From Linum tenue (taxonomy: Eukaryota > Streptophyta > Magnoliopsida > Malpighiales > Linaceae), in contig CAMGYJ010000006.1 of the NCBI GenBank assembly GCA_946122785.1, forward strand, positions 42,428,066 through 42,492,065: 64,000 bases of DNA. Direction: 5' to 3'. Shown piece after piece: positions 44,281 through 56,349 of this stretch; the first letter of the stretch is position 1, and the number at the start of each line of letters is the position of its first letter. Made by a program: the position numbers and the translations under genes. The notes beneath the pieces were generated by a model that was not told where the DNA came from, ran no database searches, and saw only the letters and a list, made by a program, of their open reading frames with translations.

Positions 44281-45559
44281 ATGATCTAGAGCAATCCGAT
44301 GCCTTTAGTACCGCTTGAAGAGAACATCAACCGGACTCTCCGACTCCGAGCTCGAGAGAGGGAGTTAGCGGAAGCAAGGAGGAGAAGTGAAGAAAGGGGA
44401 CAACAATTGTGTCCCGGAGTTAGTGGAGTAGAAGTTGAAGGAGTAGTTGATTTTGGAGTTTATATTGCAGAGAACCAAAAAGAAGGAGCAGCCGCCCAAG
44501 CTCACAACCAAAATGATGAGGCGGCAGAGGAGGAAGCCCCGAGGACAATGGGGTATTACACGGCCCCACGGTCGGCGGACATTCAATCACATATCCTACA
44601 CCCACCCATGGCGGCCAACAACTTGGAAATCAAGCCGGCCCTCGTGGCAATGATTCAGAACAATGCTTTTTCCATGGGCATACAAGTGAATCGCCGAGGG
44701 AGCACGTGAAAAGATTTCTTGAGCTCGCAGGGAGTTTGAAGATAAATAGCGTGCTGGCGGTAGCTTTGCAATTAAGGCTTTTCCCAACTCACTTTCAGTG
44801 AAAGCACTTCGAGGGCTCAACAACCGGCCACCTGGTTCAATTACCTCGTGGGATTATCTTCTCAACAAATTCATGACCCGCTATTGCCCGCCTTCAAAGA
44901 TGACCGAGTGGAGAAAGAAGATCACCCATTTCGAGAAAGATGAAGATGAAACCTTGGGGGATGCTTGGGAGACATTCTTCGATTATTATCTTCAATGCCC
45001 TCACCATGGGTTCGAAGAACAATTAAGTATTGAAACTTTCTACGATGGGCTCATACATGAAGACAAGATCCTCATTGACTCTCTTTGTCAAGGGAGGTTG
45101 ATGAATATGACCCCGCCAAAAGTGACCCAATTGCTAGAAGATATGGCCCTTAAAGGATATGATTGGGGTTTGACGAGAAGCGGGAAGAGGAGCAATGAAA
45201 GAGGAGTAAGAAGTGTGGGAGCAAGTGATCCACTCGAAGCGAAACTAGATAAGTTGATTGAAGTGATCATTGAGGACAAGAAGAAAGGGGAGAAAGCAGT
45301 GACATCTAGTGGCTGGGATGCAAGTGCGGGCCAGGAGGAAGCTGAGTGTCACATGGTGAGTGGGGAACCGGCTCAATACGAGCAATTGCACTCCCTTGCC
45401 CCTGGTCATGCTGACCGGATGTCTAGCCTAGAGGAGTTAGTGACGACCTTTGGTTCCTCTAGCTCGAAGAAGTTTGAAAGAATTGACAGGTTCATAGGAG
45501 AGGCGACAGAGAAATTCTCAGCAATAGAGGCGGGGTTGCAGAGTCACCAAACACTCTAG
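44281..45559 (+). pseudogene. Athila-3 gag (broken)
   Basis: The homologous start is ATG at 44281, with TAG as its third codon; MPLVPLEENINRTLRL follows in frame. A frameshift near 44700 and a TGA at about 44801 precede the open part (44798-45559), which has the capsid blocks LLNKFMTRYCPPSKMTEWRK, AWETFFDYYLQCPHHGF and QLLEDMALKGYDWG. I see no CCHC knuckle; the equivalent stretch is missing. The frame ends at TAG 45557, before protease. Confidence 0.82.
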
Positions 45560-45856
45560 ACAACCCTGACCACAAGCGTGGGGATCATCTCACAAATAGC
45601 TCGTTCCCGTAAGCAAACCGATGAAATGGAAGTGGAGCGGTTACTCTTCGAAGTGGAAGAGAGGCCAGGGAGCTACCCCCAAAGAAGAAAGCGCTCTCCT
45701 CATAGGAGCAACTGGGGGCTGCTAGCCCTCCCGAGCAACAGGAGGTCACGAGTGAAACAGAAAAGGAGAAGGCCGCTTTGATCCCCCAAACCGGAGCAGA
45801 AGAAGAAAAAGGAAACTCCAACTCTTCCCTATCCTCCTCGACTCCGAAATGACCAT

Positions 45857-48800
45857 ATGGCAGTAGATTTTGCCCACTTTATGGAGTTGATGAACCAGTT
45901 GCACTTAAACATCCCCTTCATGGAGGCCGTCACCCAGATGCCCAAGTACGCAAAATACTTGAAGGACCTCCTTTCCAACAAGAATAAGCTGGAGGGGATA
46001 GTTATGGTGAGCTTGAATGAAGAGTGTTGTGCCATCCTGCGAAACCACCCGCCCACAAAGCGCAAATATCTAGGGGTTTCACTATCCATTGTTTTATTGG
46101 CAATGTGTGCATAGGAAAATCCTTGGCGGATCTAGGAGCCAGTATAAATGTGATGCATTATAAGTTGTTTCAAAAGCTAGACCTAGGTGAACCTAGAACT
46201 ACTAGGATGAACATTCAGTTAGCGGATAGGTCTATTGTACGGCCTAAGGGTGTCGTGGAGGACTTTCTCATTAAGGTGGACCCTCTCATTTTTCCGGTCG
46301 ATTTTTTTAGACAGTGATGAAAACGTTGATGTCCCTCTCATCTTGAGTAGACCTTTCTTAACTACCGCCAAGGCCTTGATTGATGTGCATGGGGGGGAGT
46401 TGGTGCTTAGGCCAGGGGAGGAAGAAGTTACATTCTCCATTGATGATAGCATGAAGTTTTCTCATCATCATGATGATTTTGATTATTGCAAAGAGGTCTC
46501 TGAATTCATGGAGGCACCCGCGGATGCCCATACTTCTAACCCTTTTGAAGAGTGTTTTTTTGGTAGGGACGAACAGCTCGAACTCTTCGAAAGAGGAAAG
46601 CCAACTTCCACAAGATCAAGAAGTGGAGGCCTTGCCCTCGATGCCAAAAATCCCTACCTCCTTGGAGGAACCTCTCGAGTTGGAGCTAAAGCCTCTGCCT
46701 CCACATCTTGAGTATGCTTTTTTGAGGGATGATGGGAAACTCCCAATCATCATCAACTCAAATCTTACACCGGAGCAGAAGGCTGAATTGATTGCGGTCC
46801 TGAAGCATCACAAGAGGGTGATAGCATGGAAGATCACAGATATCCGAGGGATCGGACCGACCTTTTGCTCGCGCAAAATCCACTTGGAGGAAAGTGCAAA
46901 ACCGGTTCGACAACCGCAAAGGCGTGTGAATCTTAATATGGAAGAAGTGGTGAAGGCAAAAGTGATTAAGCTATTGGATGCTGGGAATATCTACCCCATC
47001 TCGAATAGTTAGTGGGTGAGCCCGACTGACTTGGTACTGAAGAAAGGAATGACAATGGTGGCCAATGAGAAGGAAGAGCTTATACCAACAAGAATAGTGA
47101 CCGGATGGAGGGTATGCATCGACTATCGAAGGTTGAACGACGCCACTCAGAAAGATCACTTTCCTTTGCCCTTCATCGATCAAATCCTGGAAAGGCTTGC
47201 TGGACATGATTACTACTGCTTCTTAGACGGGATGTCAGGATACTTCCAGATCCCAATTGCCACGGAAGATCCAGCTAAGATAACATTCACATGCCCCTTT
47301 GGAACATTCGCTTACAGGCGCATCCGTTTGGATTGTGCAATGCCCGAACAACATTCCAGAGATGCATGGTAGCCATTTTTTATAATATCATGGGGGGAGA
47401 TAATGGAGGTGTTCATGGATAACTTTCAGTTTTTGGAGATTCGTTTCTTCACTGTCTTGCCAACCTGGAGAAGGTCCTTGAGCAATGCGAAGAAACCAAT
47501 CTAGCTTTGAGCTAGGAGAAGTTGCATTTTACGGTGCGAGAGTGCATTGTGTTGGGTCACAAAATCTCCATAAGAGGAATTGAAGTGGATTGAGCCCCGA
47601 ACAACATTCCAGAGATGCATGGTAGCCATTTTTTATAATATCGTGGGGGGAGATAATGGAGGTGTTCATGGATGACTTTCAGTTTTTGGAGATTCGTTTC
47701 TTCACTGTCTTGCCAACCTGGAGAAGGTCCTTGAGCAATGCGAAGAAACCAATCTAGCTTTGAGCTAGGAGAAGTTGCATTTTACGGTGCGAGAGTGCAT
47801 TGTGTTGGGTCACAAAATCTCCATAAGAGGAATTGAAGTGGATTGAGCCAAAGTTGAAACTATAAGCAAGCTACCTCCACCAACCACAGTCAAGGGCATC
47901 AGGAGCTCCCTTGGAGATGTTGAGTTTTACCCTCGGTTCATCGAGAACTTCTCGAAGACTGCATTACCCCTGATCAAGCTTCTGGAGAAGGATGCCCCTT
48001 TCCTTTTCAAAAAGGAATGTATAGAGGCTTTTAACATCCTTAAGGCGAAGCTTATAGATGCCCCCATAATGGTGTGACACTAGTGACTATGGAGTGGGAC
48101 CGGTGTTGGGCCAAAGGCTGGGTAGGCATTTTCAACCTATTTGCTACGCTTCAAAGACGCTGAATGATGCTCAGGAGAACTACACAACTACTAAAAAAGA
48201 GTTGTTGGCAGTGATCTTCGCTTTCGATAAATTCAGATCTTACCTGGCGCTCTCAAAGGTTATTGTCTACACCGACTACTCTGTCATCTGCTTCTTGATG
48301 AGCAAGGCAGACGCCAATCCCCGACTAATTCGATGGATCCTACTTCTTCACGAGTTTGATGTGGAGATAAAGGACAAAAAGGGAGTTGAAAACCTTGCGG
48401 AAGGGGGTAACTCCCGTAGAGATATAAATAACTTCCCTTGATGAACGACTATTCACCCTCGCCGCTATAGAGAGTGTCACACTGTGGTTTGCCGACTTCG
48501 AGAATTATCTGGCTAGTGGGCAACTGCCCAAGGGGATGAACACACATGAGAGAAGGAAGTTCTTCTCCGACCTCCGATGCTACTTCTGGGATGATCCCCA
48601 CCTCTTTCGGATTGGGGCCGATGGGGTCATTTGGAGGTGTATACCGGAGAAGGAGATGATGGATATCCTAAACCACTGCCACATAGGACCAGCTGGAGGC
48701 CATCACGAAGGCAACCAAACTGCAAGGAAGGTGCTCCAGTCGGGGTTCTATTGGCCAAACCTTTTTCGGGATGCCTACAAATTTGTGAGTCATTGTGACA

Positions 48801-49215
48801 GTTGCCAAAGGACAAGTAATGTTTCTAACCGAAACGAGACACCCCAAATGATTTCCATTACTTGTGAGATTTTTTATGTTTGGGGCATCGAATTCGTGGG
48901 TCCTTTCCCCTCGTATTTTGGTAACAAATACATCCTTGTGGCCATAGACTACATCTCAAGGTGGGTTGAGGCTCAAGCTCTCCCTACCAATGATGCAAGA
49001 CGAATCTATGGATTCCTTAAAAAGCTATTTTCAAGGTTTGGGAACCCAAGGGCCATCATTAGTGATCGAGGAGCCCATTTTCAGGGGCAATTTGATAGAC
49101 TCCTCAATCGCTATGGTCTTACCCATCGGGTGTCAATGGTATATCATCCTCAGACTAGTGGACAAGTCGAGTTATCAAATAGGGAACTGAAAAGGACACT
49201 GGAAAAGACCGTGGA
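45857..49215 (+). pseudogene. Athila-3 pol, main part (broken, interrupted)
   Basis: A pre-protease block (PKYAKYLKDLLSNKNKL) is followed by a frameshift near 46070 and a protease with DLGAS (about 46128). RT starts near 46720, has TAG at 47010, and shows GWRVCIDYRRLNDAT and FLDGMSGYFQIPI. A 253-bp tandem duplication at 47343-47848 then repeats the catalytic region. RNase H has lost about 35 bp near 48075, just before [14 protein letters not shown]. Integrase is well preserved from 48536: HHCC finger GGHHEGNQTARKV ... CDSCQRTSN, then GIEFVGPF, where the first catalytic Asp has become Glu, ISDRGAHF and GQVELSNRELK. It is cut after KTVD by solo LTR 2. Confidence 0.88.
47343..47848 (+). repeat. 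253-bp tandem duplication inside RT
   Basis: Copies 47343-47595 and 47596-47848 differ at only two positions that I see. One changes the RT catalytic motif, which is FMDN in copy 1 and FMDD in copy 2. Both share stops such as the TAG in TTGAGCTAGGAG. Confidence 0.93.
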
Positions 49216-50321
49216 TGTCACACCCTCGCGCATTTTATGCATTTCAATTGTGACACCTGTATGGGTAAGTTAAATTCAGATAGTAAAAATGTTATTAATA
49301 CTATTTGCGGTTAAGCCGATAAGTGATTATGAAAATTCCTAAATTAGCTAAGTTTAAATAAATCCATATGATGTTTGATTCATTATTGTTGAGTACTAAA
49401 TAATTATATCGTTGGAAACAAATAAATGCCTATTCAAACCCACTTCGATTTCACCCAAGAAAGTCCACAAACCGAAAAATATGGAGGGGGTTTCTGGCCT
49501 TGTGTCCATCTCCTTTAATTTCCTCATTTAATTCCTTGCCCCACCTCCTCCTTTGCATGCAAGACCCCATTCCTAATTCATTTCCAAGACCAACCACGTG
49601 ACCACTTTTACTTGTAGAGATTTAGTGTTATAAGAGAGAATAAGAAGTGGCATGGATAACTATAGCCATTCTTTTTTTGAAGCAGAGTGAGAAAAGGGTG
49701 GTTCTGGAGAGGAATAGAGTTAGTAGGATGCTCTTGGGAGAGATATTATCAAGTCACCTCTTTTGCCATTTAAAATACCAGCAAAATAATCACTCTCTAG
49801 CATTTCTCTTCACTATTGGTGTTAGAGGAGTCGTTGCATGGTGTGGATTAGTTAGCGGCTCATGAATTATACAAGGTATTCCCTCTAACTTGCTTGATAG
49901 TATCGACTGGTCGAGGGGTAATAATATGAGGGAGAAGGAAATTAGGTTAGACTACGTTTTGCACGCTAAATTACCCAGCTTACTATTTTGTGATACTAAT
50001 TATAGAAGTGACGATAAGAAAGCAGTGGAAGGCTACACGAGTGGCGGCTATGTTAAGCACTCGATTCACTTGGGTAAAAAAACATGTTCTCTTTATTGTG
50101 TGAGAAAGCTTGCGTAGTTAAGGTGGTTGTGGTTAACCACTCGTGGGCACCTGCTAATTATGGATTATGATGGGGAATGGAAGCATTGACCAATTTGTCA
50201 CCTTTAATTATATTTAAAGTGGAGAAAGATGGGGAGGAAAGGAGTTAACGTGGGCGTGCGGGAAAACTAATTGGATTTCATATTATAAAATTAATTGGTT
50301 TCATTAGGGTTATAAACTCGA

Positions 50322-50500
50322 TTTTTAGAATTCGGTTTGTAGGTCGGAGTAACAATAGGGTAGCCCATGTGGTGGCTAGAAAGGCCCTTTCATTGTCCCC
50401 GACTGCGAGTCGTGTGTTTGATTTGCAGACCTGGCTACTTTCCAGGGTGTAACTATCTGTTTGAATCAATATATCTGATTATCTTTTGTCAAAAAAAAAA
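50322..50500 (+). mobile_element. 5'-truncated LINE tail
   Basis: Encodes the end of the RNase H-like domain typical of plant LINEs (RFVGRSNNRVAHVVARKAL ... LLSRV, stop at 50450), then a short 3' UTR and a poly-A run at 50491-50503. The short direct repeat AAACTCGA at 50314-50321 and 50501-50508 fits a TSD from target-primed reverse transcription. Confidence 0.8.
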
Positions 50501-50654
50501 AAACTCGAATTAGGTTATACGATTATCATTTATTGTAGCGTATTGCGTATGTGAATTCTTAAAAGGGGGATGGAGCAAAGTGGAACAACGACAAGAGCCA
50601 AGGTTGCGGCAGTAATTGAGTTGTTAGTAAATTCTAACCTATTAACCGTATGGA

Positions 50655-50685
50655 TACAAATATGGTATTCGGGTCATGAAGCGGC
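50655..50685 (+). other. Conserved inverted repeat in LTR family 2
   Basis: ATTCGGG and CCCGAAT flank TCATGAAGCGG here. The minus-strand copy near 14210 has ATTTGGG and CCCAAAT in the same place, so pairing is kept. Both changes are also what CpG deamination would give. Confidence 0.45.
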
Positions 50686-51253
50686 CCGAATATGGAGCAT
50701 GAAATGTGTGATTGATAGATGGCTATGACTATATGCATGTGAATGAAATGATATGTGATGAATGATGGGTGAATGTGATGTGTGTATGACTATCTGATGA
50801 TATGTGAAACGTGATAGATGATGATTATGAACGGGAAATGAAATGTGTATCTGATATGAAATGGCCTAAAAGGCTATCTTACACTACGGAAAAGACTACG
50901 AGGCAGTGATGGAATAATGAATGTCCTGAATTGCTATACGAGGATAATGGGATAGCCTAATTGGCTATCGTGCGACTACTGGAAAGCCTATAAGGCGAAA
51001 ATGTGAGATTGAAGCCTATAAGGCGATGATGTGATTATATAAATGGTGAATGTAACCATGTGAATCTTATGAATATGTAAATAGACACGTGTGAAATGAT
51101 TGATGATACTGCTTGGTACTTGTTTTGTGACTAACTAAAGAATTGTCTAATCACCTAAATCAAACTTAATGGCGCCTGTCATGCACTCTATGAGATATGA
51201 TAATGCGGCTTTATGCCTAGCTCTCTGGGAGAGCGATACCAGGCCTGGTCATT

Positions 51254-51364
51254 GGCGATGCTTAATGCATCTATTGGCGGTGCTTTATGCATCTATTGGC
51301 GGTGCCTAAGGCATCTATTGGCGGTGCTTAATGCATCTATTGGTGATGCTTTATGCATCTATTG
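51254..51364. repeat. 22-bp tandem repeat, five copies
   Basis: Unit GGCGGTGCTTTATGCATCTATT with small variations, within solo LTR 2. Confidence 0.92.
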
Positions 51365-52187
51365 GAAATATTCGGGGGAGTGCATGACCTGGCAAATTAA
51401 AGGCTAAAAGACACGTAAACTGGCTAACTTCAAGATGTGAATATGTATGTATGTGTGTACATGTGTATGTTGGGTATGATATTACTATGAAAGGAAACAT
51501 TTATGCGTGCTATACTCGATGGAACATTTATGTGCGCTATACTCGATGAATTATGGTTCTTTATATGAAATATGTAGTTGTGGATATGGGATTGAGAATG
51601 AAATATATATGTATAGATGAGCAAGATTGGATTTTAATGGCATGATTGGTTATACATTTGATCACATATACATAGATGATATTGAAGTAGTATGAGAAAC
51701 ATGTTTGAACTATAAAATATTATATGAAATTGGGGTTGTATTATATATGATGTGTTTTATAGGAATATGGAGTTGAGTAGGTAATATGGAAATAATTGGG
51801 AATTTAGCATGAGATAAAAGGTCTCACGGGGATATAAGTTAGGGATTTTGGCTTAGTAGACGGGATTTGACTTCACTCGTTACCATATTAGTATTGATAT
51901 TGTTAATAGATTAGGGTTTACTCATTGAGTGACGTCTCACCCCGTCAACATTTTCCCCAGATCGAAAGCTAAATGGGTGAAGGCCGTGGGACGAAGCAAG
52001 TTCGAGCTTGATGGTGGCGAGGTGGGCGGTAGACTGAACTCTCCACGTTGTTTTACATAAGACATTTGAAGATGGGTTTTCCCCAAAATTTTGTTATGAG
52101 TCAAGATTTTAACGATTTTGCTAAATAGTGGATGATATGCATATTATTTAAATGGTTTTAAATATGAAAAAGTAGTAAGGTGTTACA

Positions 52188-52737
52188 GTGGATCAATCCC
52201 GCAAGGATTGGTCGGCAAACCTCGATGATGCTCTATGGGCGTACCGCACGGCCTACAAAACACCAATAGGCGTCTCGCCTTACCAATTGGTGTATGGCAA
52301 GACTTGCCATTTGCGCGTAGAGCTAGAATACAAGGCTTTCTGAGCCACAAAGCTATTGAATATGGACCCTATTTTGTGTGGAAATGAACAAAATTTGCAG
52401 GTGCTTGAACTCGAGGAGTGGTGTCTCCAAGCCTATGAGAACACCAAAATTACAAGGAAAAAATGAAGCGCCTGCATGATGCTCGACTGAAAGGAGGGAA
52501 GGATTTCCAACAGTGAGACCAAGCACTCTTATACAACTCCCGATAGCGATTTTTCTCAAGGAAGTTAAGATCGAAATGGTTGGCCCGTATGTGGTAACAC
52601 AAGTGTTCCCATACGGGGTGGTCGAGGTCTCCCACCCAGATAAAGGAACTTTCAAAGTGAATGGACACCGCCTCAAACGTTACCTTGGAGGAGAGGTAAT
52701 GCCTCAAAAGGAGGTGGTGTTACTACAAGATGCTTGA
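52188..52737 (+). pseudogene. Athila-3 pol, integrase C-terminal part
   Basis: Resumes at the TSD with [20 protein letters not shown] and [22 protein letters not shown] follows at about 52342. A frameshift lies near 52450, then a degenerate stretch. The C-terminal part has GPYVVTQVFPYGVVEVSHP and NGHRLKRYLGG, ending at the stop at 52735. It matches the end of the Athila-2 pol. Confidence 0.85.
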
Positions 52738-52778
52738 TCCGGAGTCTCCGTCTAGCTAATGACGTTAAAGTAGCGCTT

Positions 52779-52796
52779 GTTGGGAGCCAACCCAAC
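52779..52796 (+). ncRNA. Hairpin after pol, Athila-3
   Basis: GTTGGG-AGCCAA-CCCAAC, 41 bp after the pol stop, in the context TAGCGCTT...CGAAGGTTAGCAA. Compared with Athila-2, the third stem pair is T-A instead of G-C. It is a predicted element of unknown role. Confidence 0.55.
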
Positions 52797-52989
52797 GAAG
52801 GTTAGCAAGTTTGTACTTCTACTACTATCGTATTGTGTTGTGTAATAACCTCGCCTTGAGCGAGTCGTATTGTGTTTGTGTGTGTGTGTTTTGTCTTTTA
52901 CATGAAGCTCCAAATCTCCTACCCCTTGAAACAATTCCAACTTTCACTCACCAAGCAAAGCGGTAACGTCGTTCTACCCCTATCTTACG

Positions 52990-53030
52990 CCATTGAGGGA
53001 AATGTCGAGCTTAAGTGTGTGGAGGAGTAG
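52990..53030 (+). promoter_or_regulatory. Internal hairpin plus purine-tract module, Athila-3
   Basis: CCATTGAGGGAAATGTCGAG followed by CTTAAGTGTGTGGAGGAG, the counterpart of 35030-35072 in Athila-2. It lies 1.7 kb before the true PPT. Confidence 0.55.
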
Positions 53031-54735
53031 TCTATTATTATGCTTGTGTGAGTGTGATTGATGCTTGGAGCCTTGATTTATGCCCAAATTTGAAAATTTT
53101 GAGGGTGGAAGCAATATTTGCATGATCAAAGTGGCCGGTTTGTAGGAGAATCTTGTGGTTATTGGCATTGACATTGAATTGTTGCATGTGATCGAGTACA
53201 TCCCATGATGATTACTAAGAGGTGAATTAAGATAGTGCAAAGGTTTAGTTCTCATGTTTGCAAAAATCAATGGATGTTTTGACTCAATTACTTGTTGATT
53301 ACAATTGCCATGCATGTTGCTTTGTGAATTGGAATAGATGGATGGGTGACTAGGTAGCCATGTGAGCTTTGAGTCGATCGTTTTCTTCTTGTGTGCTAAG
53401 ATCCCTCTTACCATGGCGAGTAACATCACAGTTTTCACTAGCGAGGATGATGGAGGCATAGGATTAGTCCATGCCTAAATGTTGGTTGTCCCGAAATAAT
53501 TTATCCACTAGTCAACCCCTTTGAGCCTTGTGACTTTCGGGGTCGTTCTCATGTTAGGAACTTTTTTCTTGTGAGCTTAATGGTGTTGATAGAATGACCC
53601 CCCATCCTTTCTTCCTGTCTATACGTGTGTCGTCCTTGTGTCCCGGATTCTCGCCTTTGAGCTCCATTGAGGTTTTACATAAGAGGATTGTGTGCGGTTC
53701 TTGCTAGGAACGAAAGTGAAAGGAAGAGTAGTGTTGGAGTGAGTCTTAAAAAGAGAGCTTTGATCGTTAAAATTAGTGTGGCAAATGTTTAACTCTCTAG
53801 TATCCCCTCAAAAAGAAAAGAAAAAGAAAGAAAAGGAAAGTAGAACGAAAGAAAAAGATAGAGAAACGAAAAAAGAGGTAATAAAACGGGGTAAATAAAG
53901 TAGAGAGTGCCACAAGGAATCAAAGAGTATGCTCTAGGTGAGGTTTCTTGGCACACAAGCCATTGAAACCTCCACATTGTCTTAGAACTCCTTCACTACC
54001 AATTCGAAATGTGATATCAAGAGTAGACCGAGGAAGAGTGCTTATGGGAAGTTCATGATGGGTGATAGTTTGGAAGGGAGAAGCAAGGGTTTTGGCCGAT
54101 GTTATTGGCCGTTGTTTGTTAGGAAGGTTCTTAGTCGAAACCATAGAACCTTCAGTTTTAGGGTGAAGATGTAGGATCTCATGATGTGTTTTCCACCACC
54201 TAAAAAGCCTTTTCCCCATGTCCAAGACAATCGCCAGTCATTTGAAACCGTGTGTATGACCTCCGGACAAGCTAGTGATGAAAACCATTCCGTGAACTCT
54301 AGAATTTAGAGGTTACCGCTGTAGTGTTGAGACGATAGGGCCGAGATTTGATGATTGTGCACATTCTTTACACCAAAATGCCCCGATCCCAATGGTCAAG
54401 AGAGTAAGCGATTCATTCTTGTTTTGCATGTCATATCATACCCCGGTGAGGACCTTTGTTGCCCATCCGTTTGTTCATTGGACTAGAACTCTATGCATGG
54501 TTAGTTGTGTTTGGTAAGTGATCTTGTTGAAACTTGCATTGATTCATGAAAAAGGTGAGAACTTTTCATTTGCCCGTTTCTAGTAGCCTCAAACGTCGTT
54601 TGTGGTGGATGTCGATATTGCTTGTTACGGTCCTTGTGTTAATTGCCAGTAGCCATTTGAGATTCGCCACTTTGTGCCCTTTGATATGTCCCCAAAGCAT
54701 TTTGATAGGTTGAGATATTACCTTGTGTGAAATGG
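53031..54735 (+). other. Conserved non-coding 3' region, Athila-3
   Basis: Counterpart of 35073-36546. The best-conserved parts are 53358-53545, the A/G-rich tract 53808-53915, 54190-54320 and 54345-54465. The open frames on the minus strand here (52980-53459, 53920-54225) are not shared by Athila-2, so they are not the reason for the conservation. Confidence 0.7.
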
Positions 54736-54772
54736 TTTGCTTGGGGCAAGCAAAAGTCTAAGTGTGGGGGAG
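54736..54772 (+). promoter_or_regulatory. Athila-3 polypurine tract with upstream hairpin
   Basis: TTTGCTTG-GGG-CAAGCAAA (54736-54754), then AAGTGTGGGGGAG (54760-54772), then the LTR start TGATTCGG. Confidence 0.8.
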
Positions 54773-55631
54773 TGATTCGGGTCTAATTGCACACATTTTA
54801 TCCCCGTTTCCCTTGGGCGTTTGTAGCATTTGAACTCCTAAAAGGGTGGTTTTACGCTAGGTTTTATGCGTTTTAGTGTGTTTCAGGATCCAGCAGGTGA
54901 AACCCGCCCCGGAGTCGAAAGTTGGACGAAAGGGGGCAAAGACCGGGCAAAGAGGGTGATTCTGGCAATGTTCATGGTTTCCCATTAGAGTTCATGGTCT
55001 CCTATGACCGTGAACTGAAGCCCAAAACCGTGAACCGCGAAGCGTTCAGGGAGAATTCTGCAGTTATTGACGCAAGGCGAGTTCACGGTCAACAAGACCG
55101 TGAACTTTGAGTGCTAACCATGAACTCATGTGCGTGAAGCGGTGCATTTCGACACATCGCCCTGAGTTCACAGACGCGTTGCCGTAATCTGAGGCCGTGA
55201 ACTGAGCCTGATCCCAGTATATAATGTGATCTGAAAGGAAGAGAGAAAGAGAGCCCCAAGATTGAGAAAGTATCTTCTTCAGATTTTAGAGAGAGAAAGG
55301 ACGAACCAAGGAAGAAAGAAGATAGGGTTTGCTCCAAGTGGTGAATTGGGAAGAATCTCCCTAAGAGAAGATCAACAAAAGCTCAAAGGAGATTGGAGGC
55401 ATCGCCATGATGGTTTCTATTTCTTTCTCTTGTGTTCTTACCTTTGCTTTGTTTCGATTTAAATCTCATAGTCTTCAACCAAAAACCAATCCGCTATAAT
55501 GTTTCAAACAATGGAAGTAGGGGTATATGGACCGACCCGGGTTGATATTTAAACATACTTGCCCTATATTGCACCCATCTAAGATTTATACTTGGGCCTT
55601 AGGTTTTTATTGTGATATCCGGGACGAGTCA
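54773..55631 (+). repeat. Athila-3 3' LTR
   Basis: 859 bp, TGATTCGGGT to GGGACGAGTCA. The U3 part (about 54965-55205) carries many CCGTGAAC/GTTCACGG motifs. A TATATAA box lies at 55218-55224, about 12 bp after the last motif, followed by an AG-rich leader-like stretch. Confidence 0.88.
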
Positions 55632-55702
55632 CTCAGCTCTCTTTTCTCCATAGCTTCGAGCGTGCTTTTCTTGCAATTTGCATTTCGATCCTCCACTTCT
55701 TC
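55632..55702. other. Short spacer between Athila-3 and the minus-strand copia
   Basis: Pyrimidine-rich, non-coding. It should be the original right flank of Athila-3. Confidence 0.4.
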
Positions 55703-56036
55703 TGAAAAAACTTTTATTTGATATGAAAACCTAAGGCATAATTCCTTCTCATTCATCTTTTACTTTATACATGCAGTTGAAACCACTACAAGTCAACCAT
55801 GGTCAATTGCAAACCTGAAATTGTTTGTTGCTTGACTTGAAAAGGAAATAATCACAAACTTATATGTAAAGTAAACTGTGATTCAAAATGGAATGAAACA
55901 ACATCTCATAAGAGTGATGTGTTGATGAAGCAAAAAAGATGTGCCTTAATAACTAAGCCTTCCTTGTTTCCGTCCGCAATCTGCGCTGGTTCAATTCCAT
56001 TTGTCAATTGTGCAATTTTGGATTTCAATTCTCCCT
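55703..56036 (-). repeat. Minus-strand copia, 3' LTR
   Basis: About 330 bp; boundaries set from similarity to 58544-58871. Confidence 0.65.
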
Positions 56037-56349
56037 ATTCTCTCCCCGGCAAGCTGGTGGGAAGAGATTGTGCAAACCAAGCTTGGACAAGTGACAGTGA
56101 AATGGTGCAGGGGATAAAGATTTGGTAAACAAATATGCTAATGGATAAGAAGAAGAGACATGAAGAAGCTTGGTGACTTTGGCCTCCAACTTCTCATGAA
56201 CAAGATGAAGTCGAGTTTGACATGATTAGTGCGCTCATGAAAGGTGAGATTCTCTTCAAAATATATCACTTTTATTGTCACAAATGTAGAGTAGCAGGTT
56301 GAGAATGAGAGACCTTGAAATCATATATAAGGAATAGGAGACATTGTAG

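Larger units (their letters stand above)
49216..52187 (+). mobile_element. Solo LTR 2 inside Athila-3 integrase
   Basis: 2972 bp from TGTCACACCC to GGTGTTACA with a perfect 5-bp TSD, GTGGA, at 49211-49215 and 52188-52192. There is no gag or pol, so it is a solo LTR or a non-autonomous element. It is the same family as the minus-strand fragment at 13842-14310. It contains a LINE tail (50322-50500) and a 22-bp tandem repeat. Open frames at 49647-50117 have no recognisable domain. Confidence 0.8.
43931..55631 (+). mobile_element. Athila-3 (Ty3, Athila lineage), interrupted
   Basis: A second Athila family with its own LTR type. A 5' LTR remnant, tRNA-Asp-like PBS, gag, pol, the conserved 3' non-coding region, PPT and a full 3' LTR are present. 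It lacks the third ORF and the palindrome array that Athila-2 has after pol. It is split by solo LTR 2 at 49216-52187. No TSD can be read, because the left end is truncated at the junction with Athila-1. Confidence 0.85.

Noticed and set aside
49647..50117. Genes inside solo LTR 2
   Set aside because: Two short frames without motifs, inside a unit with LTR ends and a TSD.
52980..54225. Minus-strand proteins in the Athila-3 3' region
   Set aside because: Not conserved in the matching part of Athila-2, so the conservation is not due to these frames.
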